64,000 nt of DNA from Mesorhizobium shangrilense. GTDB lineage: Bacteria > Pseudomonadota > Alphaproteobacteria > Rhizobiales > Rhizobiaceae. The stretch's first letter is position 1. Every line of letters begins with the position of its first letter. The stretch covers positions 4,752,669 through 4,816,668 of the forward strand of contig NZ_JAQGPN010000001.1 of NCBI RefSeq assembly GCF_028826155.1, written 5' to 3'. The translations under genes and the position numbers were made by a program. Positions 43,776 through 52,915 of the stretch are shown one piece after another. The notes below the pieces were generated by a model, which had not been told where the DNA came from, did no database searches, and worked only from the letters and a program-made list of their open reading frames with translations.

Positions 43776-45140
43776 TCACACCGGGTAGCGCTTCGACAAG
43801 GCACGTTCGAGGGCGCGGATGGCTTGCGCCTCCCCACCCACCGGGCAGTGCGGCTTCTCGACCGGGTTCCAGGCGAAGATGTCGAAATGCGCCCAGGTCC
43901 GCGCCTTCTGCACGAATTTCTTCAGGAACAGGGCAGCGGTGATCGAGCCGGCGAATCCGTCCGTCGTCACATTGTTCGTGTCGGCGACCTTTGAGCCGAG
44001 CCGCGCCTCGTATGGCTTCCACAGCGGCATGCGCCAGAGGGGATCCTCCGCCGCGACGGCTTCACGGGAAAGCTCCTCCGCGAACGCGTCGTCGTCCGTG
44101 TAGAAGGGCGGCAGATCGGGTCCCAGGGCGACGCGGGCAGCGCCCGTCAGCGTGGCCATGTCGATCAGGAGTTCCGGCTCCTCCTCGTCGGCAAGCGCCA
44201 GCGCATCGGCCAGGATCAGGCGTCCCTCGGCGTCGGTGTTGCCGATCTCGACGGTGATGCCCTTGCGGCTGGCGAGGACATCGCCGGGACGGAAGGCGTT
44301 CCCTGCGATGGCATTCTCCACCGCCGGGATGATGACGCGCAGCCGCACCTTCAGCCCCGCGCCCATGATCATCGAAGCCAGACCGAGGACATTGGCAGCG
44401 CCGCCCATGTCCTTCTTCATCAGCAGCATGCCGCTGGCCGGCTTGATGTCGAGGCCGCCCGTGTCGAAGCAGACGCCCTTGCCCACCAACGTGACCTTGG
44501 GCGCATCCTCCGGCCCCCAGCGCATGTCGATCAGCCGCGGCGCATCGGGGGATGCCCTACCGACCGCGTGGACCATCGGGAAGTTGTGCGTCAACAGCTC
44601 GTCGCCGACGATCGACGTGACGTCGGCGCCATGAGCGTTCGCAACGCGGCGCGCCGCTGCCTCGAGCGCCGACGGACCCATGTCGCTGGTCGGCGTGTTG
44701 ACGAGGTCGCGCACCAGACTGACCGCATCGGCGAGGCGACGCACGCGGCCGACGTCGGCGGCATTCGGCACGACGAGACGAAGCGCCCTACCCGCCTTCT
44801 TTCCGTAACGCGTGAACACGTAGTTGCCGAGCGCAATGCCGAGCAGGATCTGCTCGGGATCGTCCGCGCCTTCCGGGAGACGCCACAATCCCTCCGGCAG
44901 CGACTTTCCAAGCGCGCCGGACAACAGGCGGCCCTCCGAGCCATTTCCAAGCAGCGCGCCCGACACACTGCCGGATGCGTCCGCGAGCAGCAGAAGCCTT
45001 CCCGCCTCGCCGGAGAAGCCATTGGCCTTCGCCCAATTGACGGCAGCCGGATCCAGGCCGCTTTCATCGAGCTTGTCCTTGCCGACCAGATAGATCGGCA
45101 GCGCGCCTTCGACGGCGCCTTCGACGAATTCAACGCTCAT
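43776..45140 (-). CDS. Leucyl aminopeptidase family protein (M17)
   Basis: A 454-residue cytosolic M17 metallo-aminopeptidase. The two-metal active site is complete: LVGKGVCFDTGGLDIKPA (Lys and Asp ligands), MLLMKKDMGGAA, and IGNTDAEGRLILADAL with the NTDAEGR signature (about residues 305-311). Length and sequence fit the shorter PepB-like branch. ATG 45140 is chosen. It is divergent from the tadD-like gene. Likely degrades short peptides, which fits with the peptide transporter nearby. Confidence 0.92.
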   Translation of the reverse strand: MSVEFVEGAVEGALPIYLVGKDKLDESGLDPAAVNWAKANGFSGEAGRLLLLADASGSVSGALLGNGSEGRLLSGALGKSLPEGLWRLPEGADDPEQILLGIALGNYVFTRYGKKAGRALRLVVPNAADVGRVRRLADAVSLVRDLVNTPTSDMGPSALEAAARRVANAHGADVTSIVGDELLTHNFPMVHAVGRASPDAPRLIDMRWGPEDAPKVTLVGKGVCFDTGGLDIKPASGMLLMKKDMGGAANVLGLASMIMGAGLKVRLRVIIPAVENAIAGNAFRPGDVLASRKGITVEIGNTDAEGRLILADALALADEEEPELLIDMATLTGAARVALGPDLPPFYTDDDAFAEELSREAVAAEDPLWRMPLWKPYEARLGSKVADTNNVTTDGFAGSITAALFLKKFVQKARTWAHFDIFAWNPVEKPHCPVGGEAQAIRALERALSKRYPV

Positions 45141-45180
45141 TTCGCAGGTCCTTGACAGGGAGATTAGCCACAGGCGGCTC

Positions 45181-45195
45181 TTAACCAACCGTTAG
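45181..45195 (+). promoter_or_regulatory. CtrA-like box upstream of tadD
   Basis: TTAA-CCAACCG-TTAG at 45181-45195 differs by one base from the TTAA-N7-TTAA consensus of the alphaproteobacterial cell-cycle regulator CtrA. It lies about 80 bp before the TadD lipoprotein gene, in the divergent spacer with the aminopeptidase gene. Binding is inferred. Confidence 0.45.
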
Positions 45196-45273
45196 GGTTA
45201 ACGGAATATTTCTCCAAAGAGGGGACGGCCCACAGGCAAGGCCGCAGCATTTCGAACGGAGAGTCGGGGGCCG

Positions 45274-46101
45274 ATGTTCACCAAACGCCGCGCGAAGGCA
45301 ACTGCTAATCGCATTCTGATGGCCGGCGCGGCGATGGCCGTGGCGGCGACGCTGGCCGGCTGCGCCAACGACCGTATGACCACCGGCTCCATCTCCCGCG
45401 CCACCTCCGGGAAAGCCGTCGAACAAATGTCGGCCGGCGAACTTTCGAACGCCGCCGTGTCGCTCGGCCAGGCCTATGCCCGTGATCCGAAGGACAAGGC
45501 GACAGGGCTTCGATATGCAGCGGTGCTGCAGATGAACGGCCGCGCCGACCAGTCGCTTGCGGTGATGCGCAAGCTGGCGATCATTCATTCGAAGGACCGC
45601 GAAGTGCTGGCCGCCTACGGCAAGGCGCTGGCGGGCGCCGGCCAGCTCGAACCCGCGCTCGACGCCGTCCGCCGGGCCCAGACGCCCGAATATCCGGACT
45701 GGAAGCTGCAGTCCGCCGAAGCCGCCATCCTCGACCAGCTCGGGCAGCCCAACGAGGCGCGCGCCCTCTATCGCAAGGCTCTCGACGCCAAGCCGAACGA
45801 GCCTTCGGTGCTCTCGAATCTCGGCATGTCCTACCTGCTCGAAGGCGATCTCAAGACGGCGGAAACTTATATGCGAACCGCCTCCGACCAGCCGGGCGGC
45901 GACAGCCGCGTGCGCCAGAATCTCGCCCTCGTCGTCGGCCTTCAGGGGCGCTTCGCCGAGGCGGAGCAGATCGCCAGCCAGGAGCTGTCACCGGAGCAGG
46001 CCCGCGCCAATGTCGCCTATCTGAGATCGATGCTCTCCCAGCAGAACGCGTGGAAGCAGATCAAGGAAGAGGACGGCCGGCGGGAAACCAACACCAACTG
46101 A
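45274..46101 (+). CDS. tadD: TadD-like TPR lipoprotein
   Basis: A 275-residue lipoprotein of the Tad pilus machine: signal with lipobox TLAGC (Cys at about residue 30) followed by tetratricopeptide repeats (about 55-220), such as AYGKALAGAGQLEPALDAVR and PSVLSNLGMSYLLEGDLKTAETYMR. In Tad systems TadD acts as a pilotin-type factor for the secretin. It stands apart from the other tad genes, separated by the convergent ddl gene, but on the same side of the locus. Confidence 0.88.
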   Translation: MFTKRRAKATANRILMAGAAMAVAATLAGCANDRMTTGSISRATSGKAVEQMSAGELSNAAVSLGQAYARDPKDKATGLRYAAVLQMNGRADQSLAVMRKLAIIHSKDREVLAAYGKALAGAGQLEPALDAVRRAQTPEYPDWKLQSAEAAILDQLGQPNEARALYRKALDAKPNEPSVLSNLGMSYLLEGDLKTAETYMRTASDQPGGDSRVRQNLALVVGLQGRFAEAEQIASQELSPEQARANVAYLRSMLSQQNAWKQIKEEDGRRETNTN

Positions 46102-46126
46102 TCCCGTCCGTCAGGCGGGGTCGCCT

Positions 46127-47203
46127 TCAGGCGGCCCGGGCGGCACGCCCCAGCCCGTGCGCCACCAGCCGGTCGATGACCTCGGCATAGCTGACGCCAC
46201 TAGCGGCCATCGCCTTAGAATACATGCTGATGTCGGTGAAGCCGGGTATCGTGTTGAGCTCGTTGACGAGAAACCGCATGTCCTGCGTCACGAAGAAATC
46301 CACGCGTGCCATGCCATCGCAGCCGACCGCGCGGAACGCCTTGGCCGCCGTCTCGCGGATGTCGCGCTCAATCTCCCCCGGCAGTTCGGCAGGGATCTTC
46401 AGGGCCGCACCCTCCGCGTCCACGTACTTGGCATCGTAGGTGTAGAAGCCGTGGCTCTCGGCCGGCACGATCTCGCCCGGACGAGACACGAAAAGCCCGC
46501 CCTGCGCATCCTCCAGCACGCTGCATTCGATCTCGCGGCCACGGACGAATTCTTCGGCCAGCAGCTTGCTGTCGTGCCTGAAACCCTCGGCGAGCGCCGC
46601 CTTGTAGTCCGCTTCGGTCGACACCTTGCTCACTCCCACGGACGAGCCCTGCCGTGCCGGCTTGACGAACACCGGGAGCCCGAGCGTTTCCCGCAGTTCG
46701 GCAAACCCCGGAACCGTTTCGCGACGTATCGTGACGGAGCGCGCAACGGGAACACCGGCCTCCTTCAGCAGCCGCTTGGCGATGTCCTTGTCGAGGGCCG
46801 CGGCCGAGCCGAGGATGCCGCATCCGACCAGCGGCACGCGTGCGACCTCGGCAAGCCCCTGCACCGCTCCGTCCTCGCCATGCAATCCGTGCAGGACGGG
46901 AAAAAGCGCGTCGACCCGTGGCAGTTCGTAGGGCCGGCCTTCTGCAGGAATGGCCATCGCACGCCCCTGCCCTCCCGGCACCAGGCAGATCTCCGTTCCG
47001 GATGACGGCTTCGCCAGTTCGCCATCCTCGAAGCTGCTCAGAATCCATTGCCCTTCCCGGGTGACGAACACGGGGAGGAGGTGGTACTTCGCGGGATCCA
47101 GCGCCCGTGCGACATTGGTCGCCGAAAGCACCGACACGTCGTGCTCGGCCGAGCGTCCTCCGAAGAGGACGAGGATGCGGAGCTTCGAGGGGGTATCGGC
47201 CAT
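46127..47203 (-). CDS. ddl: D-alanine--D-alanine ligase
   Basis: ATP-grasp ligase making the D-Ala-D-Ala end of peptidoglycan precursors. The 358-residue protein starts MADTPSKLRILVLFGGRSAEHDVSVLSA, of the DdlA-like group, with VFVKPARQGSSVGVSKV, EIECSVLEDA and DFFVTQDMRFLVNELNTIPGFT in the ATP-grasp and substrate regions. Start ATG 47203 fits the family. It is located between tadD and tadC; no functional tie to pili is known. Confidence 0.95.
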   Translation of the reverse strand: MADTPSKLRILVLFGGRSAEHDVSVLSATNVARALDPAKYHLLPVFVTREGQWILSSFEDGELAKPSSGTEICLVPGGQGRAMAIPAEGRPYELPRVDALFPVLHGLHGEDGAVQGLAEVARVPLVGCGILGSAAALDKDIAKRLLKEAGVPVARSVTIRRETVPGFAELRETLGLPVFVKPARQGSSVGVSKVSTEADYKAALAEGFRHDSKLLAEEFVRGREIECSVLEDAQGGLFVSRPGEIVPAESHGFYTYDAKYVDAEGAALKIPAELPGEIERDIRETAAKAFRAVGCDGMARVDFFVTQDMRFLVNELNTIPGFTDISMYSKAMAASGVSYAEVIDRLVAHGLGRAARAA

Positions 47204-47364
47204 GGGCGTCTCCCAAGAGAGATGAGCTGAGCGGCGCCGAGAGGCGGGCGTGGATCGTATACGGACCTGACCGAAGCCGCACAACCCGCCCCTGCCGGCG
47301 AGCGCTTCCTGATGCAATCGGGCGGCGGGCCTGCCGGGCGAGATCGGGCAGCGACCGGGAAGGC

Positions 47365-48360
47365 CTAGTTCGGAAAGATGCCGCGCTGGCTCACCTGGAT
47401 GCCGGCTGGGCCGAGGATGACGGCGAACAGCACCGGCAGGAAGAACAGGATCATCGGAACCGTCAGCTTGGGCGGCAGAGCGGCCGCCTTCTTCTCTGCC
47501 TCGTTCATCCGCATCTCGCGGCTCTCCTGGGCCAGCACGCGCAGGGCGTGCGCCACGGGCGTACCGTAGCGTTCGGCCTGGATCAGCGTCTGGGACACCG
47601 ACTTGACCGATTCCAGGCCCGTGCGTTCGGCCAGATTTTCATAGGCCGCACGGCGTTCCTGGAGATATGACAGCTCGGCATTGGTGAGCACCAGTTCCTC
47701 GGCGAGGTCGACCGACTGGCTGCCGATCTCGTCGGCCACCTTGCGGAAGGCGGCTTCGATGGACATGCCGGATTCCACGCAGATCAGCATCAGGTCCAGC
47801 GCGTCGGGCCAGGCAAGCTGGATGGACTGCTTGCGTTTGGTGGAGCGGTTGGTCACGTAGAGCACCGGCGCGTAGAAGCCGCCATAGCCGGCGAGGATGC
47901 AGACGAACAGCTTCACCATCGGCGGCTTGTCCGGCAGTCCGCCGAGGACAAAAATGTAGATCGCGGCCAGCGCCAGGCCCGCGGCGGGCATCACCAACCG
48001 CGCAAAGAGAAAGATGTTCGTCGGATTGTTGCCGCGGAAGCCGGCGTGGCGCAGCTTCTGCATGGTCGATTCGTCGGCCAGCGCTCGCCTCAGATCGAGA
48101 CGGTCAACGATTTTGCGTACCCGCTCCGACTGCTCCTCGCGCAGCCCGCCCTTGCGCCGCTCCGCATCGCTCGCCAGCCAGCTTCGCTGCTTGGCGCGCA
48201 GCTGCTCGCGCTCCAGCGCGACCGACTTCATCCGGCTTTTGAGCGGATCGCCGCCGAAGGCCGGCAGCGCAGTGACCAGAGTGGCGAAGACGGCGATCGC
48301 GACGAGGATCGAGATCAGGAAGGAAGGGTCCGTGAGCGTCTTGATGACCTGTTCCGACAT
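47365..48360 (-). CDS. tadC: Tad pilus inner-membrane protein TadC
   Basis: A 331-residue platform protein with a T2SSF domain. Helices lie near the N-terminus (15-35), around 120-165 and at the C-terminus (ILFFLPVLFAVILGPAGIQ). The cytoplasmic part has QLAWPDALDLMLICVESGMSIEAAFRKVADEIG, the T2SSF signature, plus AERYGTPVAHALRVLAQESREMRM. With TadB it forms the inner-membrane platform driven by CpaF. Ten base pairs after tadB. Confidence 0.93.
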   Translation of the reverse strand: MSEQVIKTLTDPSFLISILVAIAVFATLVTALPAFGGDPLKSRMKSVALEREQLRAKQRSWLASDAERRKGGLREEQSERVRKIVDRLDLRRALADESTMQKLRHAGFRGNNPTNIFLFARLVMPAAGLALAAIYIFVLGGLPDKPPMVKLFVCILAGYGGFYAPVLYVTNRSTKRKQSIQLAWPDALDLMLICVESGMSIEAAFRKVADEIGSQSVDLAEELVLTNAELSYLQERRAAYENLAERTGLESVKSVSQTLIQAERYGTPVAHALRVLAQESREMRMNEAEKKAAALPPKLTVPMILFFLPVLFAVILGPAGIQVSQRGIFPN

Positions 48361-48369
48361 CGCGCGGCC

Positions 48370-49383
48370 TCAAACCTCGAAATTGATCATCTTGCGCATC
48401 ACCATGATGCCGATCGACATCCAGAACAGCGAGACGCCGATGATGATGTGGCCGACGCTCGTCGTGAACAGCGGCATGATATAGTTGGGGCTCGACAGGT
48501 AGACGAGGCAGGCGACGATAAAGGGCAAGGCGCCGATGATGGCGGCGGAAGCCTTGGCTTCCATGGAGAGCGCCTGCACCTTGGCCTTCATCCTCTTGCG
48601 GTCGCGCAGCACGCGCGAAAGGTTGCCCAGCGCCTCGGAGAGATTGCCGCCCGCCTGCGACTGGATCTGGATGACGATGCCGAAGAAGCCGGCCTCCGGG
48701 CAGGGCATGGTCTCGATCATGCGCATCGAGGCGTCGGGTATCGAGAGGCCGAGTTGCTGGGCCTCGACGATGCGGCGGAACTCGGTCTTTACCGGTTCCT
48801 TGGCTTCGTGCGCGATCAACCGTACTCCGTCATTCAACGGCAGGCCGGATTTCACCGCGCGCACGATGATGTCCAGGGCGTTGGGGAACTCTTCGAGAAA
48901 TGCCTTGATACGGCGCTTGCGCAGGAACGACACGGTCCAGCGCGGGAAGCCCACCACGCCCACGAGGAGCGCCGCCGGCACCACATAGATTGGCGCGCCC
49001 CCGGCGAAGGCGGCGAAGGCAAACACGGCCCCGCTGATCGCCGAATACATCCAGAAGCGCTCAATCGGAATTGAGAGACCGGCCTGCTTGATCTGGACCT
49101 TGAGCGGCGGCTTGCGGAGGTTGCGGTCGCGATCCTTCTCCCGCTCTTCGAGAGCCTTGAGCGACTCGGCGATCGACTTGCGCCGGCGCACCACCTCGGC
49201 ATCCCGGTCGCGCATGGCGCGTTCGGAATCGCGCTCCAGATCCGAGCGCTTGACGCCCTCCAGCCGCCGCTCCGCCTTGCGCTCGTCCTGCACCCGGTTG
49301 AACAGGAGCGCATAGGCGACACTGCCTGCGCTGAGCCCCGCGAGGGCGACGATCGCCAGAAAAGTGAGATCCAGGCCGAACAT
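48370..49383 (-). CDS. tadB: Tad pilus inner-membrane protein TadB
   Basis: A 337-residue platform protein. One N-terminal helix (about 1-25), a charged cytoplasmic stretch, and a T2SSF domain with LEEFPNALDIIVRAVKSGLPLNDGVRLIAHEA and FFGIVIQIQSQAGGNLSEALGNLSRVLRDRKRM, followed by C-terminal membrane helices. It follows cpaF by 9 bp and precedes tadC, the standard Tad order. Confidence 0.93.
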   Translation of the reverse strand: MFGLDLTFLAIVALAGLSAGSVAYALLFNRVQDERKAERRLEGVKRSDLERDSERAMRDRDAEVVRRRKSIAESLKALEEREKDRDRNLRKPPLKVQIKQAGLSIPIERFWMYSAISGAVFAFAAFAGGAPIYVVPAALLVGVVGFPRWTVSFLRKRRIKAFLEEFPNALDIIVRAVKSGLPLNDGVRLIAHEAKEPVKTEFRRIVEAQQLGLSIPDASMRMIETMPCPEAGFFGIVIQIQSQAGGNLSEALGNLSRVLRDRKRMKAKVQALSMEAKASAAIIGALPFIVACLVYLSSPNYIMPLFTTSVGHIIIGVSLFWMSIGIMVMRKMINFEV

Positions 49384-49392
49384 GGGATCCGA

Positions 49393-50880
49393 TCAATCCG
49401 CCCGCTTTTCCATGGCTTCCAGCGCACCGGCCAGACGCTGCTCCTCGCCATAGTAGCGCGCGCGGTCCCAGAAATGGGGACGACCGATGCCGGTCGACAC
49501 GTGCTGACCGAGAATGCGCCCCGAGGCGTCCTCGCCCTTGATGTTGTAGAGCACGAGGTCCTGGGTGATGATGACGTCGCCTTCCATGCCGATCACTTCC
49601 GTGATGTGGGTGATGCGACGGGAGCCATCGCGCAGGCGGGCTGCCTGGATGATGACATCCACCGAGCCGACGATGATCTCGCGCACGGTCTTCTGCGGCA
49701 GCGAGTACCCTCCCATGGCGATCATCGATTCCATACGGTTCAGGCATTCGCGCGGCGAGTTGGAGTGGATGGTGCCCATCGAGCCGTCGTGACCCGTGTT
49801 CATCGCCTGCAGCAGGTCGAACACCTCGGGTCCGCGCACCTCGCCGACGATGATGCGTTCAGGACGCATACGCAGGCAGTTCTTGACGAGGTCGCGCATG
49901 GTCACTTCGCCCTCGCCTTCAAGGTTCGGCGGGCGGGTTTCCAGCCGAACGACATGGGGCTGCTGCAGCTGAAGTTCCGCCGTATCCTCGCAGGTGATGA
50001 CGCGCTCTTCCCGGTCGATATATTTTGTCAGGCAGTTGAGCAAAGTCGTCTTGCCCGAACCGGTGCCGCCCGAGATGATGACGTTGCAGCGCACCCGGCC
50101 GATGATCTTCAGGACCTCGGCGCCTTCCGGCGCAATCGCGCCGAACTTCACCAACTGATCGAGATTGAGCTTGTCCTTCTTGAACTTGCGGATGGTTAGG
50201 GCAGCGCCATCCAATGCCAGCGGCGGGGCGATGACGTTGACGCGCGAGCCGTCCGGCAATCGGGCGTCGCAGATCGGCGAGCTTTCGTCGACGCGGCGGC
50301 CGACCTGGCTTACGATACGCTGGCAGATGTTCAGCAGCTGTTGGTTGTCGCGGAAGCGGATCGACGTGTTCTCGACTTTGCCGTTGACCTCGATGAAGAC
50401 GGTCTTGGCGCCATTCACCATGATGTCGGCGATGTCGTCGCGGGCGAGCAGCGGCTCCAGCGGGCCGTAGCCCAGCACGTCGTTGCAGATATCCTCGAGC
50501 AGTTCCTCCTGCTCGGCGATCGACATCGCGAAATTCTTGATCGCGATGATGTCGTTGACGATGTCGCGGATTTCCTCGCGGGCGCTCTCCGGGTCGAGCT
50601 TGGCCAGCTGCGAGAGGTCGATCGTATCGATCAGCGCCGAGAAGACCTGCGATTTGGTGTCGTAATAGGTCTCGCTGCGCTCGCGCATGGGCGCGCGTTT
50701 CTCGCGCTGCGGGGCCATGGGCGGAGGCGCGTCGACCGCGATGCGCTTTGTCGCCGATCGCGCGTCCGCAGACGCGGCCGGAGCTGGCATTTGCCTCGAC
50801 TGGGAGGCGTCGCCAGGGGGCGACGGCCGGAATTCCGGCACGCCCCGGTCGCCTCCATCACTGCCCCGCTTCCCAAACAT
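49393..50880 (-). CDS. cpaF: Tad pilus assembly/retraction ATPase CpaF (TadA)
   Basis: A 495-residue T2SSE-family secretion ATPase that powers Flp pilus assembly and, in Caulobacter, retraction. It has a disordered Pro-rich N-terminus (1-60), an N-terminal domain, then Walker [17 protein letters not shown] (about residues 275-290), the Asp box, Walker [31 protein letters not shown] with the His box. All residues look intact. Part of the minus-strand tad operon between cpaE and tadB. Confidence 0.95.
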   Translation of the reverse strand: MFGKRGSDGGDRGVPEFRPSPPGDASQSRQMPAPAASADARSATKRIAVDAPPPMAPQREKRAPMRERSETYYDTKSQVFSALIDTIDLSQLAKLDPESAREEIRDIVNDIIAIKNFAMSIAEQEELLEDICNDVLGYGPLEPLLARDDIADIMVNGAKTVFIEVNGKVENTSIRFRDNQQLLNICQRIVSQVGRRVDESSPICDARLPDGSRVNVIAPPLALDGAALTIRKFKKDKLNLDQLVKFGAIAPEGAEVLKIIGRVRCNVIISGGTGSGKTTLLNCLTKYIDREERVITCEDTAELQLQQPHVVRLETRPPNLEGEGEVTMRDLVKNCLRMRPERIIVGEVRGPEVFDLLQAMNTGHDGSMGTIHSNSPRECLNRMESMIAMGGYSLPQKTVREIIVGSVDVIIQAARLRDGSRRITHITEVIGMEGDVIITQDLVLYNIKGEDASGRILGQHVSTGIGRPHFWDRARYYGEEQRLAGALEAMEKRAD

Positions 50881-50909
50881 CGTCGACTACCTGCCTCGCG
50901 CGGTGCGCG

Positions 50910-52193
50910 TCACTTCTTGCGCTTCAGCTTGCCGAGCAGATCGGCCAGGATCGGCTGCTTCTTTGTCTTGATCTCGCCGCGGCCCGTGAGCACGTGGGCG
51001 ATGTCCCGGACCATCTGAACCGCCGGGTGCTTGGAATCCATTTCGCCAAGCATGCGGCCATTGTTCGATGCATTCCCGAACAACTGCGGATCGAAGGGAA
51101 CGACCGCCATGGGACTCAGTCCCAAGGGCTCGCTGAAGTCCGCTGGTGAAATCTCGGGACGCTTGGCGATCCCCGCCTGATTGAGGACGAGTCTCGGCGG
51201 AGCGTCGTTGGGCCTCAGCTTCTTCAGCATGTCGACCATGTTCTTGGTGTTGCGCAGGTTTGCCAGATCCGGCACGGCGGTGATGACCACCTCGTCGGCC
51301 TGGGCCAACGTGCTCCGACTCCAGCCGCTCCAGATATGGGGCACGTCGAGCACCAGCAGCGGGGCCGTGCGCTGCGCCGTGTCGATGATGGACGTGAACG
51401 CGTCGGCGTCGAAGTCGTAGACGCGATCGAGCGTCGAAGGTGCGGCGAGCAGCGACAGGTGCTCGGCGCACTGCGCGAGCAGGCGGTCGAGATAGACCTC
51501 GTCGATGCGCTCCGGGGAAAACACCGCCTCGGCGATGCCCTGCACCGGATCCTGATCGAAGTTGATGTTTGCGGTGCCGAAAGGAAGGTCGAGGTCCATG
51601 ACCACGACTTCCGACTTGAACAGCGTCGACATGCACCAGCCGACATTGTGGGCAATCGTCGACGAGCCGACGCCGCCCTTGGCGCCGACGAATGCGATCG
51701 AACGGCCGATCGGGGCGGCATCCGGATCGACGAAGATGGTGGACGTGACGCCGATCACGTCGGCCAGAGAGATCGGCGCCACCATGTATTCCGACACGCC
51801 GGAGCGGACGAGATCCCGATAGAGGCCGACGTCGTTGTAGTGGCCGATCACCACCACCTTCGTGGTCGGATCGCAAAATTCGGCAAGCTGCCGCAGGGCC
51901 TGCAGCAGCGCATTAGGCTCCTGCCGCGACTCGAGGATGATGAGGTTCGGCGTCGGAGCCGACCTGTAGAACTCGATCGCCGTGGCTATGCCGCCCATGT
52001 GCACCTTAAGGTGCGCCTTCGCCATGCGGCGATCCTCGGCTGCCCGCTCGATAGGATTGGCGATGCCCTCCGTCTCGCAGAACGCCTGGATGGAGATACG
52101 CGGGATCGGGCGCATCGCCTTCATGGACGCCGCATCGCGCTGAACCTGATCGTGATCCTCGTAGTCGGGATCAAGGGCCACGTTGTTGCTCAT
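50910..52193 (-). CDS. cpaE: Pilus assembly protein CpaE (TadZ)
   Basis: A 427-residue MinD/ParA-type ATPase that localises the Tad machine to the pole. An N-terminal receiver-like domain (about 50-150, with VIGHYNDVGLYRDLVRSGVSEYMVAPIS) precedes the deviant Walker A AFVGAKGGVGSSTIAHNVG. Walker A' SKS-like substitution GGVGSS is typical of CpaE. C-terminus ends QPILADLLGKLKRKK, basic. ATG 52193 is used; an upstream GTG/TTG-type start at 52208 is possible. Confidence 0.92.
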   Translation of the reverse strand: MSNNVALDPDYEDHDQVQRDAASMKAMRPIPRISIQAFCETEGIANPIERAAEDRRMAKAHLKVHMGGIATAIEFYRSAPTPNLIILESRQEPNALLQALRQLAEFCDPTTKVVVIGHYNDVGLYRDLVRSGVSEYMVAPISLADVIGVTSTIFVDPDAAPIGRSIAFVGAKGGVGSSTIAHNVGWCMSTLFKSEVVVMDLDLPFGTANINFDQDPVQGIAEAVFSPERIDEVYLDRLLAQCAEHLSLLAAPSTLDRVYDFDADAFTSIIDTAQRTAPLLVLDVPHIWSGWSRSTLAQADEVVITAVPDLANLRNTKNMVDMLKKLRPNDAPPRLVLNQAGIAKRPEISPADFSEPLGLSPMAVVPFDPQLFGNASNNGRMLGEMDSKHPAVQMVRDIAHVLTGRGEIKTKKQPILADLLGKLKRKK

Positions 52194-52208
52194 CCCCGCC
52201 TCCCGCAA

Positions 52209-52901
52209 CTAGTATTGCACCTCACCACCGCCGCCGCCCGAAGCACGGTTCCGGTAGTCGTCTATGACGATGTTGCGTCGCTCGGCGTCGATGTCGCCAG
52301 GCTTGCGCGGACCGAGCAGATCGGCCGGATTGGCGATCTGCGCGGCCAGATTGTTCTGATAGGCGCAGCCGAAGTTCGCGTAGTGCTTGTTCTCGACGGT
52401 GTTCGTCAGATCGTCCGGCCACCTGCCGCAGCGATCCGTGTGCGCGGTCATCGCCACGTAGGAGACCCGGATCGGGGCCTCGGTCTCGGCGGCGCCGGCC
52501 TGATATGCGAGCACCGAAATGCGGCTGCGCGGCACTCCGTTCCTCTTGAGCACCTGGACCAGCCCCTCGGCGACGTGGTTGGCCGCAAGCTCGTTGACCG
52601 AACCCGCGGGAATGAGGATCGACACCGGCGGAGCGGCGCTGCGATCGTAGTTGGCGATGAAGCCCTCGACTGCGATGCGCTGGGTCTTGGTCGCGTCGCG
52701 ATCGGTCGCGGCGACCGGCACGTCGACGACCTGCTCCTTTTGGGAGATCATGATCGGGTGATTGGTCCGGTAGTCGTCCGGGATCGAGCCCACCGTGATG
52801 CTGTCGCGGTTTGCGCAGCCGGCCAGCAGCGCCAGCGCGGCGATCGCGACCACCGGGCGCAGAGCGCCGGGAAAGCTGGATCCTATGGATTCGAAGCGCA
52901 T
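52209..52901 (-). CDS. cpaD: Pilus assembly lipoprotein CpaD
   Basis: A 230-residue lipoprotein with lipobox ALALLAGC (Cys at about residue 28). The core includes ISVLAYQAGAAETEAPIRVSYV and CGRWPDDLTNTVENKHYANFGCAYQNNLAAQIANP in sections that are the hallmark of CpaD (W-P-D-D-L and N-F-G-C motifs). It assists the CpaC secretin in the outer membrane. A GTG at 52919 overlapping the cpaC stop is an alternative start, which would give translational coupling. Confidence 0.9.
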   Translation of the reverse strand: MRFESIGSSFPGALRPVVAIAALALLAGCANRDSITVGSIPDDYRTNHPIMISQKEQVVDVPVAATDRDATKTQRIAVEGFIANYDRSAAPPVSILIPAGSVNELAANHVAEGLVQVLKRNGVPRSRISVLAYQAGAAETEAPIRVSYVAMTAHTDRCGRWPDDLTNTVENKHYANFGCAYQNNLAAQIANPADLLGPRKPGDIDAERRNIVIDDYRNRASGGGGGEVQY

Positions 52902-52915
52902 GGTCGGAACTCCGA

